Positions 29,653 through 38,897 of a stretch of DNA of 64,000 bases are shown here, piece after piece (positions within the stretch are counted from its first letter, which is position 1; every line of letters begins with the position of its first letter). The notes beneath the pieces were generated by a model, which was not told the DNA's origin, did no database searches, and saw nothing but the letters and a program-made list of their open reading frames with translations. This DNA is from Buttiauxella massiliensis (GTDB lineage Bacteria; Pseudomonadota; Gammaproteobacteria; Enterobacterales; Enterobacteriaceae). The stretch is from NCBI RefSeq assembly GCF_902500225.1, contig NZ_LR722648.1, positions 327,676-391,675 of the forward strand, written 5' to 3'. A program made the position numbers and the translations under genes.

Positions 29653-30425
29653 TTGATAGTCGTAAATCCGTAACGTTGGAAGATAGCGCCCGCTTCCGGT
29701 CCTTTCAGATAGGTGTAAAACGCGCTAACTGTTGGGTTGTCGTGGCCTTTTACAATGGCAATTGGGTATTCCACTTTCTTGTGGGAATCTTCCGGGAAAG
29801 TGCCCACTACTTTCACGCCTTTGCTGGCAACCGCATCAGAACCATAGACGATACCAAGTGGTGCTTCATCACGTTCAACCAGAGCCAGTGCGCCACGAAC
29901 ATCTTCTGCCGGAGCTAATTTTGGCGATAGGGTATCCCACGCGCCTAACTTTTGCAGCGCTTCTTTAGCGTAAATGCCAGCAGGAACATGGTCAGGATCG
30001 CCAACAGCAAGACGGCCACCGTTGAGTAATGAAGCCCAATCGGTTTTTGCATTAATGGCCACATCACCAATTTTACTGGCTTTCGGTGCAACGACCACAA
30101 GGCTGTTGCCGAGCAGCGTTTCGCGGGTGTCAGTTTTGATAGCATCTTTGCTTACTGCGTAATCCATCCATTTCTGGTCAGCAGAAATGAATAAATCAGC
30201 AGGAGCACCCGCTTCAATCTGGCGCGCAAGCGTTGAAGATGATGCGAAAGAAGATGCGATTTCAACAGTCTTGCCTTTCTGGTATTGCGTAGCAATATCC
30301 TGCATCGCGTTAGTTAAGGATGCTGCGGCGAAAACGGTAATTTTGCTGTTATCGGCAAATGCCTGCCCTGCCATTGTGACGCTCAATGCGGCACCTAATG
30401 CCAGACGTACCCATTGCTTAGCCAT
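29649..30425 (-). CDS. modA: ModA, periplasmic molybdate-binding protein
   Basis: Molybdate receptor of ModABC, 258 residues. Cleavable signal peptide (about residues 1-24, ending AGQAFA). Ligand-site blocks: VFAAASLTNAM (Ser), ASSSTLARQIEAGAPADLF and VGDPDHVPAGIYAKEAL. A ModE operator lies just upstream of the start. In K-12 acrZ and modEF adjoin this promoter; here the neighbour is ibrAB. Confidence 0.96.
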   Translation of the reverse strand: MAKQWVRLALGAALSVTMAGQAFADNSKITVFAAASLTNAMQDIATQYQKGKTVEIASSFASSSTLARQIEAGAPADLFISADQKWMDYAVSKDAIKTDTRETLLGNSLVVVAPKASKIGDVAINAKTDWASLLNGGRLAVGDPDHVPAGIYAKEALQKLGAWDTLSPKLAPAEDVRGALALVERDEAPLGIVYGSDAVASKGVKVVGTFPEDSHKKVEYPIAIVKGHDNPTVSAFYTYLKGPEAGAIFQRYGFTTIK

Positions 30426-30444
30426 TTGTTACTCCACTTGGTTT

Positions 30445-30468
30445 CGTTATGTATCGCATAATATAACG
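30445..30468. promoter_or_regulatory. ModE operator of modABC
   Basis: A 24-bp element with ends CGTTAT and ATAACG, spanning a TATCGCATAATA-like centre. Read on the minus strand it closely matches the E. coli modA ModE operator, beginning CGTTATATT and ending TACATAACG. Molybdate-bound ModE would repress modABC. Confidence 0.85.
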
Positions 30469-30480
30469 ATACTGAGCAGG

Positions 30481-30765
30481 AATTTACAGAACTTATCGGC
30501 ATGAAATTCGGAAACTTGATCATTGCAGCCAGGAAAGATGAGAAAGTGTTATTAATAAGCCTAAAAAAAATAAAAACACTTCATTAATCACCCCCACAAA
30601 TACTTAGACGCAATATCCATACATTAAATAAATAAATGTATAAAAGATATTCAATAATAAATTAAAAATATAGAGATCAACTCTATAAAACACAAAAAAC
30701 AGAATGTAACTTCATGTTTATATTGATATATTGCAAAACCATCAATTAACTCTTAATTGTAAAAA
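30481..30765. other. AT-rich spacer between modA promoter and ibrA
   Basis: No gene is visible. The stretch is strikingly AT-rich compared with its surroundings (runs such as TAAATAAATAAATG and AATAATAAATTAAAAATATAG), a composition typical of H-NS-silenced, horizontally acquired DNA. It presumably carries the ibrA promoter (TTGATATATTGCAAAA region) but no clear -35/-10 pair stands out. Confidence 0.55.
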
Positions 30766-31980
30766 ATGTCCGCACAAAAAATCCCACTTGAGCAAGATGT
30801 ATTACAGGCATCTCTTGAACGTATTAACTGGTGTTTTGATAATTTCAGTCGTATTTGTCTATCATTTTCTGGCGGCAAAGATTCGACTGTAATGTTCCAC
30901 TTAACCGCCATGATGGCCAGGCAATTGCAGCGAAAAATCAGCATATTATTTGTGGATTGGGAGGCGCAGTTCAGTCACACCATTACCCTCATCGAAAAAA
31001 TGCGTGAGCAGTATAAAGATGTAGTGGAAAACTTTTATTGGGTCGCCCTTCCTCTGACTACACCGAACGCGGTATCACAGTTTCAGCCAGAATGGGTGTG
31101 CTGGGAAGAAGGCGCCAACTGGGTTCGCAAGCCTCCGGATGATGCGATAACCGATATCAACTTTTTCCCATTCTATCGCGCGGCAATGAGCTTTGAAGAT
31201 TTTGTCATCGGATTTTCTGAGTGGTATTCCGAATCACGCCCGGCAGCAGTGATGATTGGAATTCGTGCTGATGAGTCTTTCAACCGTTTTCTTAGTATCG
31301 CCTCCACCAAGAAATTACGTTTTTCCGATGACACTCCCTGGACTACTGCGACGCCAAAAGGGCATGCCTACAATGTCTATCCCCTGTATGACTGGAAGAC
31401 CGCAGATATCTGGACATGGTTTGCCCAGTCGGGCGAAACCTGCAACGAACTCTACTCTCTGATGTATCAGGCTGGGGTATCAATGCGCCATATGCGTGTT
31501 TGCGAACCGTTTGGCCAGGATCAGCGGCAAGGCTTGTGGCTTTACCACGTGCTGGAACCCGACAGATGGGCCTTAATGTGCGAGCGTGTCAGCGGAGCAA
31601 ATAGTGGCTGTATTTATGCATCAGGAAGCGGTGATTTCTATGCTCGCCGCCAGATTAATAAGCCTATTCATCTCACCTGGCGTGAGTACGCGCTTGCATT
31701 ACTCGAGAGCATGCCTGAGCCCACCTCCGAACATTATCGCAATAAAATTGCCGTTTATTTGCGCTGGTATCAGCAACGTGACTACCCCATAGATATTCCC
31801 GACTCACAAGATAGTGATACAGGAAGCAAAGACATTCCTTCCTGGCGCCGTATATGCAAGGTGTTGTTAAACAACGACTATTGGTGCCGAACCCTATCTT
31901 TTAGCCCAAATAAATCAGCTAATTACAAGCGTTACCACCAACGAATACAGGAGAAGCGTCAGCAATGGAAAGTAATCTGA
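30766..31980 (+). CDS. ibrA: IbrA-like, PAPS-reductase-family (DUF3440) protein
   Basis: A 404-residue ATP-pyrophosphatase of the PAPS-reductase-like superfamily, matching E. coli IbrA, which with IbrB raises expression of Eib immunoglobulin-binding proteins. The PP-loop SFSGGKDS is at residues 33-40. The long C-terminal part (about 200-404) is the DUF3440 region, with Cys and Trp-rich blocks such as MRVCEPFGQDQRQGLWLYHV. Related enzymes activate sulfate or transfer sulfur to nucleic acids (DndC). There is no clear ribosome site before the ATG at 30766. It overlaps ibrB by 16 bp. AT-rich DNA upstream suggests horizontal acquisition. Reaction unknown. Confidence 0.85.
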   Translation: MSAQKIPLEQDVLQASLERINWCFDNFSRICLSFSGGKDSTVMFHLTAMMARQLQRKISILFVDWEAQFSHTITLIEKMREQYKDVVENFYWVALPLTTPNAVSQFQPEWVCWEEGANWVRKPPDDAITDINFFPFYRAAMSFEDFVIGFSEWYSESRPAAVMIGIRADESFNRFLSIASTKKLRFSDDTPWTTATPKGHAYNVYPLYDWKTADIWTWFAQSGETCNELYSLMYQAGVSMRHMRVCEPFGQDQRQGLWLYHVLEPDRWALMCERVSGANSGCIYASGSGDFYARRQINKPIHLTWREYALALLESMPEPTSEHYRNKIAVYLRWYQQRDYPIDIPDSQDSDTGSKDIPSWRRICKVLLNNDYWCRTLSFSPNKSANYKRYHQRIQEKRQQWKVI

Positions 31981-32609
31981 ATGTTGAAGAGATTAGTGCA
32001 TCCATACGAAACCTTTTGAGCACATTAACTCAGGCACAGTGTATCGAAGCAATTAATCACGTGAGGTCTACTCTGCATGAATTCAGCCCTTTCAAAAATG
32101 AGCCTGTTGATTGTGTGCTGTGGATGAAAACCGGGCAGTTAATTTCCAATGACTATAACCCTAATAATGTGGCAACTGCGGAGAAATCACTGTTAAAAAC
32201 CTCATTGATTCAGGATGGTTTTACTCATCCGATTGTTGCGACCCAAGAGCCCCGCACCAACAATTTCATGATTATTGATGGCTTTCATCGCTTTGAATTA
32301 AGCAGGAAAAAAGGTGAACTTAACGACAGGCTGCATGGCTATGTTCCTGTCGTTCTGATGCCGCAAGCCAGTAATGACAAAAGCCGCCGGATGGCAGCAA
32401 CCATCCGTCATAACCGGGCGCGAGGCCGCCATCAAATAAATGCCATGGCGGAAATTGTTCGTGAACTTTCCAATTTGGGTTGGGATGATAAGAAAATCAG
32501 TCATGAACTGGGAATGGATGCCGACGAAGTGCTGCGGCTCAAACAAGTTTGCGGCTTGTTCGAATTGTTCGGCAACCGAAAGTTCTCTAAGGCCTGGACC
32601 GTTAAATAG
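31965..32609 (+). CDS. ibrB: IbrB-like, ParB/Srx-fold protein
   Basis: A 214-residue protein with a ParB N-terminal-type (ParB/Srx) domain, about residues 45-150: LISNDYNPNNV is the first conserved block and MIIDGFHRFELSRKKGE the nucleotide-binding block equivalent to GERRxxA of ParB, followed by RHNRARGRHQ. A C-terminal HTH-like helix pair (about 155-200, LGWDDKKISHELGMDADEVLRL) resembles the ParB KorB-type DNA-binding part. Matches IbrB, the partner of IbrA; the 16-bp overlap implies coupled translation. It ends only 6 bp before the convergent mgtE stop. Confidence 0.84.
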   Translation: MESNLNVEEISASIRNLLSTLTQAQCIEAINHVRSTLHEFSPFKNEPVDCVLWMKTGQLISNDYNPNNVATAEKSLLKTSLIQDGFTHPIVATQEPRTNNFMIIDGFHRFELSRKKGELNDRLHGYVPVVLMPQASNDKSRRMAATIRHNRARGRHQINAMAEIVRELSNLGWDDKKISHELGMDADEVLRLKQVCGLFELFGNRKFSKAWTVK

Positions 32610-32615
32610 CCAGTC

Positions 32616-34043
32616 TTAAAGTAAAAATATGGTCGCCAACCCCAGAAATATAAAGAAACCGCCGGTGTCGGTGATAGCGGTAATCAACACGCTTGAACCG
32701 ACAGCCGGGTCTTTGCCCAGACGCATCATGATCATCGGGATCAGCACGCCCATCAGCGATGCCACCAGCAGATTGAGTACCATCGCAAGCGTCATCACGC
32801 CGCCCAACGCCATGTCGTCGTAGAGCAGCCATGTCACGCCCCCCATTACACCGCCCCAGATAATCCCGTTAAATAAGGCAACGCCCAGTTCACGCAACAC
32901 TAAAAAGGAGAAGTTCCCCGGCTGGATATGTTGCAGCGCCAGCGCCCGCACAATCATGGTGATTGTTTGGTTGCCGGTGTTGCCGCCAATCCCGGCCACA
33001 ATCGGCATTAACGACGCCAAAGCCACCAGTTGCGAGATGGTATGTTCAAACAGGCCAATCACGCGCGAGGCGACAAAGGCGGTGCATAAATTCAACGCCA
33101 GCCACGCCCAACGAGCTTTCACCGCTTTGCTGACCGGGGCGAACACATCTTCTTCGGCGCTCAAACCACCCATACGGCGCAAATCGTTGTCGGTTTCTTC
33201 GTAAACCACATCAACGATCTCATCAATCGTCAGGCGGCCAATCAGTTTGCCGCTGCTATCGATGACCGCCGCACTGACTAAGTCATCACGTTCAAAGGTA
33301 CGTGCTGCAACTTCGTCGTTGTCTTCCGGAGCAAAGCAGGTTGGATTGTCGTCCATGACTTCCAGCACCCGCGTTTGCGGCGCGTGTAGCAAAATGGAAG
33401 TCAAACCGAGTTCGCCGATCAGCGTTTTATCGCGTGTGGTAACGAACACTTTATCGGTGTTTTGCGGCACTTTACCGCGCAAACGCAGGAAACGTTGCAC
33501 CACCGCCAGCGTGACATCCGCCCGCACGGTGATGACCTCGAAATCCATAATCGCGCCGACGCTGTGCTTTTCGTAATGCAGCACTTGTCTTACGCGAGCG
33601 CGTTGTTCCTGCGGCATGCTCGCCAGCAAACGCCCCATCAAGTCGCGAGGCAGATATTGCGCAAGGTAAATTTGGTCGTCTATATCCAACGGGCGAATGA
33701 TATTGAGCAGCGCTTTATCGCTCATCCCTTCAATCAGGTCATCCCAAACAGTTTCCGAGGCTTCAATTAATATCTTGCCGCGCTGATCGTCTTTGATCAG
33801 TCGCCATAACGCATGGCGCTCTTCCGTCGGTAGAGCTTCCAGGACGTCAGCAAGATCGGCTGCGGGCAGTCTTGCCACAAGCGTGGCTACCTCTGAAATA
33901 TCCTGTTCGGAAGTATGGGCATCAGGTTGCGGCAACCTGCCCAGAATGCCTGTGGAAACGGCTTTATTGGTTAATAGAATTTGGAGGATGCGGGCTCGGT
34001 CTTGCGCACGTTGTTTAGTACTGTACTTTGGAGTGACAGACAT
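32616..34043 (-). CDS. mgtE: MgtE, magnesium transporter
   Basis: MgtE-family Mg2+ channel/transporter, 475 residues. N-terminal MgtE_N helical domain (about 30-150; LPAADLADVLEALPTEERHALW), two CBS domains (about 150-280) that sense Mg2+, and five membrane helices (about 300-475), with the pore motif PIVAGIGGNTGNQT. K-12 lacks mgtE, but many enterics have it. Its neighbours (ibrB and yojI) place it at the breakpoint between the 17- and 49-minute blocks. Confidence 0.94.
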   Translation of the reverse strand: MSVTPKYSTKQRAQDRARILQILLTNKAVSTGILGRLPQPDAHTSEQDISEVATLVARLPAADLADVLEALPTEERHALWRLIKDDQRGKILIEASETVWDDLIEGMSDKALLNIIRPLDIDDQIYLAQYLPRDLMGRLLASMPQEQRARVRQVLHYEKHSVGAIMDFEVITVRADVTLAVVQRFLRLRGKVPQNTDKVFVTTRDKTLIGELGLTSILLHAPQTRVLEVMDDNPTCFAPEDNDEVAARTFERDDLVSAAVIDSSGKLIGRLTIDEIVDVVYEETDNDLRRMGGLSAEEDVFAPVSKAVKARWAWLALNLCTAFVASRVIGLFEHTISQLVALASLMPIVAGIGGNTGNQTITMIVRALALQHIQPGNFSFLVLRELGVALFNGIIWGGVMGGVTWLLYDDMALGGVMTLAMVLNLLVASLMGVLIPMIMMRLGKDPAVGSSVLITAITDTGGFFIFLGLATIFLL

Positions 34044-34109
34044 CTGGCAGTTTTCCCTGAGAACGACGAGCTAAGTTATAGCCTGTCGGGCCGAAGATAA
34101 CCAGATTTT

Positions 34110-34185
34110 GTAGGGTGGATAAGCGGCTAGCCTCATCCACCATTGTGGTCGGTAATGTCGGGGGCGCTGCGCTTGCCCGACCTAC
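34110..34185. repeat. Two REP-like hairpins between mgtE and yojI
   Basis: First: GTAGGGTGGAT ... CATCCACC (34110-34141), same family as 8425-8458. Second: GTCGGG ... CCCGAC with GGCGCTGCGC in the loop (34157-34180), ending CCTAC, a classical REP-type sequence. They lie between the mgtE start and the yojI stop. Confidence 0.7.
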
Positions 34186-34193
34186 GAAGAAGA

Positions 34194-35840
34194 TTAGCTT
34201 CCGGTTCTCGCAACGGCATCTCTTGAGGCATGCTCGCGCTCATGGCCGGTTAACTCACTGAGTTGCCCGTGGCGCATTTCCAGTAACCGGTCGGCATGAA
34301 TAAAGTAGTGATCGTCATGACTGATGGCAAAAATGGTTTTGCCCATTTGCTGCATTAGCGGCAACAGGGTCTGGTAGAACTCGCGGCGGAAATGCGGGTC
34401 CTGGTCGGCGGCCCATTCATCTAACAAGATAATGTCGCGCTCTTCCGCTAACGCCAGTAGTAAGGCCACGCGTTTTTTCTGCCCTTTCGACAGTTTCAGA
34501 TTGAGAATAGTGCCGTTTTCCAACTCCAGCTTGTCGCTCATTTTCAGGCGTTCAAGCCATTGAGCAACCAACTCTGGGTTAGCCTGTTCACCCTGCGGCC
34601 CGAGCAGGCGGTCAAACAACCAGACATCGGTAAACACCGCAGAAAACAGCTTGCGATAATCGTCCTGATTGCTGGCATCAATCTTTTTACCATCCAGATA
34701 AATTGCGCCAGATACCGGCTGGTAAAGCCCGGTCAGCAGCATCGCCATGGTGGATTTTCCGCTACCGTTGCCGCCAATAAGGAACAGCAATTCGCCACGT
34801 TCAATTTTGAGATTCAGCGGCCCAACGGAGAAGCTGTTATCACCGTACTGGAACACCACATCGCGCATTTCGAGGGTTTGCCAGTGGGCAGGTTCAAGGC
34901 TTCGTGGAAATTCGGCATCGTACGGTGCAAGATGGAATTTGTTCAGTTTGTTGAACGCCACCTGAGCGGTAAGCAACGTCGGTAATGCGCCAATCGCCGA
35001 CAACATCGGCGTGCGTAAGAACAATAATGTCAGAGAAAACGTGGCGGCAACGTTGGTATCAGACCAACCGAGGCTATTCGCCATCCAGAACACCAGGCCA
35101 ATCACGCCGAGCATCATAATATTCGACCAGTTCACCGCGCTCAGGTGGTAGGTATCCGCGCGAATAATATGGCTGCGATAATCGTTAGCATGAGGAATAT
35201 AAGTGTCTTCATAGACGCGTTCAGCACGTTCGCGGTTTAACGCCAGCTCTTTGCGCCCTTCAATCACGGTCTGGTAATCGTTGTAAAGCTGGTCTTCAAT
35301 TTCACGCAACTGTGCCAGGTGCTTGTAAACTCGCGCCACCAGCACGTAGCCGCCATAGATGGTTATCGCGACCCAAATCGCCGTCACACCCAGCATTTTT
35401 GGCGACAGCCACGCCAGATATGCCGCTGAACCAAAGGTCAGAATAATGCCCTGCACCAATTCCGGCAGGCGCACAAAGGCAATGGTAATGTTGCGCACGT
35501 CACTGGTTAAACCCGCCAGCAGTGCCGCATTTCCCAGTTGTTCAACCCGTTCAACGTGCGTATCCATCAGGCGTTTAATAAATTCACTGCGCAGACGGAA
35601 TACAAAATGGTGGCCGAGTGTGGTCAACGCCAGCTGTGAACCTAATGTCACTGCCATTAATAGCAGCAACAGGCCAAGAAATTCGGGTAGCACCGATAAG
35701 GAGAGATCGGGCGTTTCAATCAACCGCAAATTAATAAAGGCAATTAAGCCGATACCTAACGCCGCGCTGAGCAGGCTTAATGCCATTACTGTCAAGAAAG
35801 GCCAGCGATACTGCCGGTAAACCACACGCAAAAGTTCCAT
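34194..35840 (-). CDS. yojI: YojI, ABC exporter (microcin J25 efflux)
   Basis: Fused membrane/ATPase ABC exporter of 548 residues (547 in E. coli), cyclic-peptide exporter family like SyrD/PvdE. Six membrane helices in about residues 1-300, then an ATPase domain with Walker [10 protein letters not shown] (about 362-370), signature LSKGQKKR, Walker [14 protein letters not shown] and switch His in [10 protein letters not shown]. coli YojI exports microcin J25 and also cysteine. I chose ATG 35840 (MELL-, as in E. coli); a GTG lies one codon upstream. Confidence 0.95.
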   Translation of the reverse strand: MELLRVVYRQYRWPFLTVMALSLLSAALGIGLIAFINLRLIETPDLSLSVLPEFLGLLLLLMAVTLGSQLALTTLGHHFVFRLRSEFIKRLMDTHVERVEQLGNAALLAGLTSDVRNITIAFVRLPELVQGIILTFGSAAYLAWLSPKMLGVTAIWVAITIYGGYVLVARVYKHLAQLREIEDQLYNDYQTVIEGRKELALNRERAERVYEDTYIPHANDYRSHIIRADTYHLSAVNWSNIMMLGVIGLVFWMANSLGWSDTNVAATFSLTLLFLRTPMLSAIGALPTLLTAQVAFNKLNKFHLAPYDAEFPRSLEPAHWQTLEMRDVVFQYGDNSFSVGPLNLKIERGELLFLIGGNGSGKSTMAMLLTGLYQPVSGAIYLDGKKIDASNQDDYRKLFSAVFTDVWLFDRLLGPQGEQANPELVAQWLERLKMSDKLELENGTILNLKLSKGQKKRVALLLALAEERDIILLDEWAADQDPHFRREFYQTLLPLMQQMGKTIFAISHDDHYFIHADRLLEMRHGQLSELTGHEREHASRDAVARTGS

Positions 35841-35923
35841 CACTCACTACCCAAAATCGAAAACAGCGAGCAGTTTAAACGGCTATTACCGTACAGCAAG
35901 AATAATTCTTATTTATATTCGTG

Positions 35924-36565
35924 TTAACGGGTGTGGCGGAAAGTGAGATTGTAGCGAAACTCGTCAGTAGCAGGATGATGGCCAGATTTAAGCGGTAAAA
36001 TACCATGATAAAACAGCCTTGACGGCCCGCCCCAAACCACGACATCACCATGTTCAAGCATCACTCTTTTCAGCGGGTCATTGCGCTTAAGCCCACCAAA
36101 CTGAAACACGGCGGGTAACCCAAGTGACACCGAAACAATTGGCTGTTGTAGATTTAGCTCATCTTTGTCCTGATGGAGTGAAAGCTTAGCGCCCGGCGCG
36201 TAGCGGTTAATCAGACAGGCATCAGGATTAAAATCAGGATATCCCGCAGCCTTTGAGGCGGCATCGGATAACCGGCGAAAAACGTTCGGTATCGCGGGCC
36301 AGTGTTGTGAGGTCAGCGGGTCAATCGGGGAATAGAGGTAGCCGTGAGCGTTAGTGGTCCAGCCGACTTCGCCGCAGTTGGTCATCGCCACCGACATCGT
36401 GTAACCGCCTGGCGTGACCATCTGGCGAAATGGGGAAAGTGCGGCAACTTCCTCAATTTGCGCGATAAGCAGCCGTGCATCAGCACAGGCAAAGCGACGC
36501 AAAATAACTGCGCCATCAGCCAACGGCTCTAGCCACGGTGCTTCATCGGCAAATAAATCGAGCAT
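35924..36565 (-). CDS. alkB: AlkB, 2-oxoglutarate/Fe(II) DNA repair dioxygenase
   Basis: Oxidatively removes methyl groups from 1-methyladenine and 3-methylcytosine in DNA and RNA. 213 residues (216 in E. coli). Iron ligands H131 and D133 in LHQDKDE and the distal His in FYHGI; 2-oxoglutarate-binding Arg in RYNLTFR; substrate-contact block TPGGYTMSVAMTNCG. ATG 36565 overlaps the ada stop by one base (TGATG), as in E. coli, so ada-alkB is one adaptive-response operon. A GTG lies one codon upstream. Confidence 0.96.
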   Translation of the reverse strand: MLDLFADEAPWLEPLADGAVILRRFACADARLLIAQIEEVAALSPFRQMVTPGGYTMSVAMTNCGEVGWTTNAHGYLYSPIDPLTSQHWPAIPNVFRRLSDAASKAAGYPDFNPDACLINRYAPGAKLSLHQDKDELNLQQPIVSVSLGLPAVFQFGGLKRNDPLKRVMLEHGDVVVWGGPSRLFYHGILPLKSGHHPATDEFRYNLTFRHTR

Positions 36566-37635
36566 CACTCCCCCTGCTGTTGGGCTTCAATCTTAAGAAG
36601 TAGGCGCTTACGCTCAACACCCCAACGGTAGCCAGAAAGCGCCCCGTCATTACGCACAACACGGTGGCATGGAATAATGACCGCCAGTTTATTTGCGGCG
36701 CATGCTCCGGCCACTGCACGTACTGCCTGCGGCTTGCCGATGCGTTCAGCAATGTCACGATAGCTTGCAGTCTGCCCGGTAGGAATCTCACGCAATGCCT
36801 GCCAGACTTGCTGCTGAAATGCGGTGCCCTGAATATCCAACGGCAAATCAAACTGCTGGCCCGGTCTCTCCAGTAAACTCACCACCTGCGCGACATTTTG
36901 CGCAAAGAGTTCGTCACCGGCCATTAATGCAGAGTGCGGGAACAGCGTTTCCAATTCGGTAATCAGCGTTTTGGCATCGTTACCTAACAGTATGGCGCAA
37001 ATACCTCGCTCACTCTGCGCGACCAGAAACATCCCCAAACGGCAGGACCCCACAACAAATTGAATCACGGTGCGTTCCCCTCCCTGCCGGTATTGCTTCG
37101 CCGTCATCCCTAAGACTTTATCCGCCTGCTGGTAGTAGTTGCTTCCTGACTGAAAACCGGCGTCGAAAACAGCCCGTGTGACAGGCTCACCCTGAGCCAA
37201 CTGCGCACGTAACCGTTTTGCCCGCAACGCCTTTTGCCAGGCGTGAGGCGTTAGCCCGGTGACTTGTTTAAACAGACGATGAAAATGGAACGGGCTCATT
37301 GCCACTTGCGAAGCCAGGTCGGCAAGAATAATTGATTCGTTGCTGGCTTCAAGAATCCGGCAGGCCAGCGTGATGCGGTCAATACGTTGTTGCTCAGGCG
37401 CTTGTTTGTCTGGCTGGCAACGTTTGCACGGGCGAAAACCAGCATCAACGGCGGCGTCAACGTTTTCAAAGAACAGCACATTTTTGCGTAACGGATGGCG
37501 CGCGCTGCAAGAAGGACGGCAGCAGATCCCGGTAGTTTTCACCGCAAAGACAAACTGCCCATCAGCGCGACTATCACGGGTTTCCACAGCCTGCCAGCGG
37601 CTTTCATCGTTGGCTTTATCAAAAAAATGATTCAT
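36565..37635 (-). CDS. ada: Ada, methylation sensor, transcription activator and alkyltransferase
   Basis: A 356-residue bifunctional protein. The N-terminal zinc domain has C39, C43, C70, C73 (TGICCRPSC and FRPCKRC); C39 corresponds to the phosphotriester methyl acceptor Cys38 of E. coli, and C38 is an extra adjacent cysteine where E. coli has Phe. An AraC-type HTH follows (about 85-180, VAMSPFHFHRLFKQVTG), then the O6-alkylguanine transferase domain with active-site IPCHRVV (about 320). Activates ada-alkB after self-methylation. A variant Ada box lies upstream. Confidence 0.95.
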   Translation of the reverse strand: MNHFFDKANDESRWQAVETRDSRADGQFVFAVKTTGICCRPSCSARHPLRKNVLFFENVDAAVDAGFRPCKRCQPDKQAPEQQRIDRITLACRILEASNESIILADLASQVAMSPFHFHRLFKQVTGLTPHAWQKALRAKRLRAQLAQGEPVTRAVFDAGFQSGSNYYQQADKVLGMTAKQYRQGGERTVIQFVVGSCRLGMFLVAQSERGICAILLGNDAKTLITELETLFPHSALMAGDELFAQNVAQVVSLLERPGQQFDLPLDIQGTAFQQQVWQALREIPTGQTASYRDIAERIGKPQAVRAVAGACAANKLAVIIPCHRVVRNDGALSGYRWGVERKRLLLKIEAQQQGE

Positions 37636-37699
37636 GACTGGCTCCTGTATTTTGCTGTCATGATATGACTTTGACAGTTTTAGGACGCTGGGAAACCCG

Positions 37700-37717
37700 C
37701 AATCTTGCTTTCTAATT
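37700..37717 (-). promoter_or_regulatory. Ada box of ada-alkB
   Basis: On the minus strand AATTAGAAAGCAAGATTG aligns without gaps to the Ada site of the E. coli ada promoter (AATTAAAGCGCAAGATTG), with three differences in the AAAGCGCA part. It directly adjoins the apbE stop codon, about 65 bp before the ada ATG. Confidence 0.65.
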
Positions 37718-38758
37718 TTACTCGCTAAGTAAGAAGGTTTTAAACTGAGGCGACATCCAGGTGGTAAAACTATCGCCCTCTTTAGTGATTAAATAAACCG
37801 CCAGCCCCTCGTTTTCTGCCACCTGTTTGGCTTTTTCAGTTCCAAGCACCATCAAACCGGTATCCCAGCCATCGGCTTCCATTGCCGTTGGTGAAATCAC
37901 TGTCGCGGAAACTAATTTATGCTGAATCGGTTGGCCTGTTTGTGGGTCAATCACATGGGACAAACGCTTGCCATCCAGTTCGTAATAATTGCGATAGCTG
38001 CCGGAGGTGCTTATCCCGTGCCCATTGAGATCAACCACCGCCTGTACAGCATTTTCACGATCGGTAGGTTTCTGAATCGCCACTCGCCAGGCTTTACCAT
38101 CAGGATTAGTCCCTCGCGTTACCACTGCTCCACCCACTGAAACTAAATAGCGGCTGATGCCATTTTGTTCCATTAAACGCGCCAGATGATCGGCAGCATA
38201 ACCCTCACCCATAGTGGAGAGATCAACATACAAACCCACAAGATCTTTCTGTAACCACTGTTTCCCGGCCTGGTTTATCACCGTGAGATGATGCAACCCG
38301 GTCAGCGCTTTCGCAGCATCAATTTGTGCCTGATCGGGCGTTTTTATCGGTTGTTTATCTGGGCCAAATCCCCACAGATTCACCAGCGGCCCGACAGTAA
38401 TATCCATCGCGCCATCGGTCTTCGCGCCAATGCGCAAAGCCATAGTCACAATATCGCTCATTGCTTCAGCGACGGGATAAGGTTCCGTCGTAGAGGACTG
38501 ATTAAAGCGCGATAAGGCAGAATCTTTTTTATAGGTCGACAACAGGCGGTCGTCACCATCTAGCTGCGCCTGAATTTTTTCCCGCAGTTCAGTCTGTCTT
38601 GCATTGTCCACACCCGCGAGACTTGCACGCCAGTATGTCCCCATGGTTTTACCTTCCAGCACCATGCCAGTATTACCTTTTGCTGCTGGGTTATCACAGC
38701 CTGCCAAAGCACCCAAAACTATGGCAAACAGGCCATAGCGTAATAATCGTAAGTCCAT
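37718..38758 (-). CDS. apbE: ApbE, FAD:protein FMN transferase
   Basis: Periplasmic lipoprotein that attaches FMN covalently to threonine of flavoproteins such as NqrB/RnfG. 346 residues (351 in E. coli). Signal peptide with lipobox LAGC ending near residue 19. Conserved VEGKT/LEGKTMGTYW, LLSTYKKDSALSRFN, YVDLSTMGEGYAADH and SGSYRNYYELDGKRLSHVIDP (split across the substrate site), with the metal-binding Asp in GWDTGLMVLG. ATG 38758 (MDLRLL) is chosen; the frame runs upstream without homology. Confidence 0.94.
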   Translation of the reverse strand: MDLRLLRYGLFAIVLGALAGCDNPAAKGNTGMVLEGKTMGTYWRASLAGVDNARQTELREKIQAQLDGDDRLLSTYKKDSALSRFNQSSTTEPYPVAEAMSDIVTMALRIGAKTDGAMDITVGPLVNLWGFGPDKQPIKTPDQAQIDAAKALTGLHHLTVINQAGKQWLQKDLVGLYVDLSTMGEGYAADHLARLMEQNGISRYLVSVGGAVVTRGTNPDGKAWRVAIQKPTDRENAVQAVVDLNGHGISTSGSYRNYYELDGKRLSHVIDPQTGQPIQHKLVSATVISPTAMEADGWDTGLMVLGTEKAKQVAENEGLAVYLITKEGDSFTTWMSPQFKTFLLSE

Positions 38759-38846
38759 TGTTTCTCTCTCCTGTTTGAGCGCAAAAGGGTACACCAACTG
38801 GCAAAGAATTGGATTAAAAGTGAAGGATTGTTGAGAGTCCAGACGT

Positions 38847-38872
38847 AAAAAAGGCGCCCTAAGGCGCCTTTT
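38847..38872 (-). terminator. Rho-independent terminator of ompC
   Basis: AAAAGGCGCC CTAA GGCGCCTTTT: perfect GC-rich stem, with the U-run on the minus strand (complement of GTAAAAAA). 26 bp after the ompC stop. Confidence 0.9.
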
Positions 38873-38897
38873 ACAACGAATACTGCGAAAGCAGGAA

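Noticed and set aside
32610..32615. Direct repeats marking an ibrAB insertion
   Set aside because: I looked for matching short repeats at 30470-30500 and at the ibrB/mgtE junction and saw none convincing.
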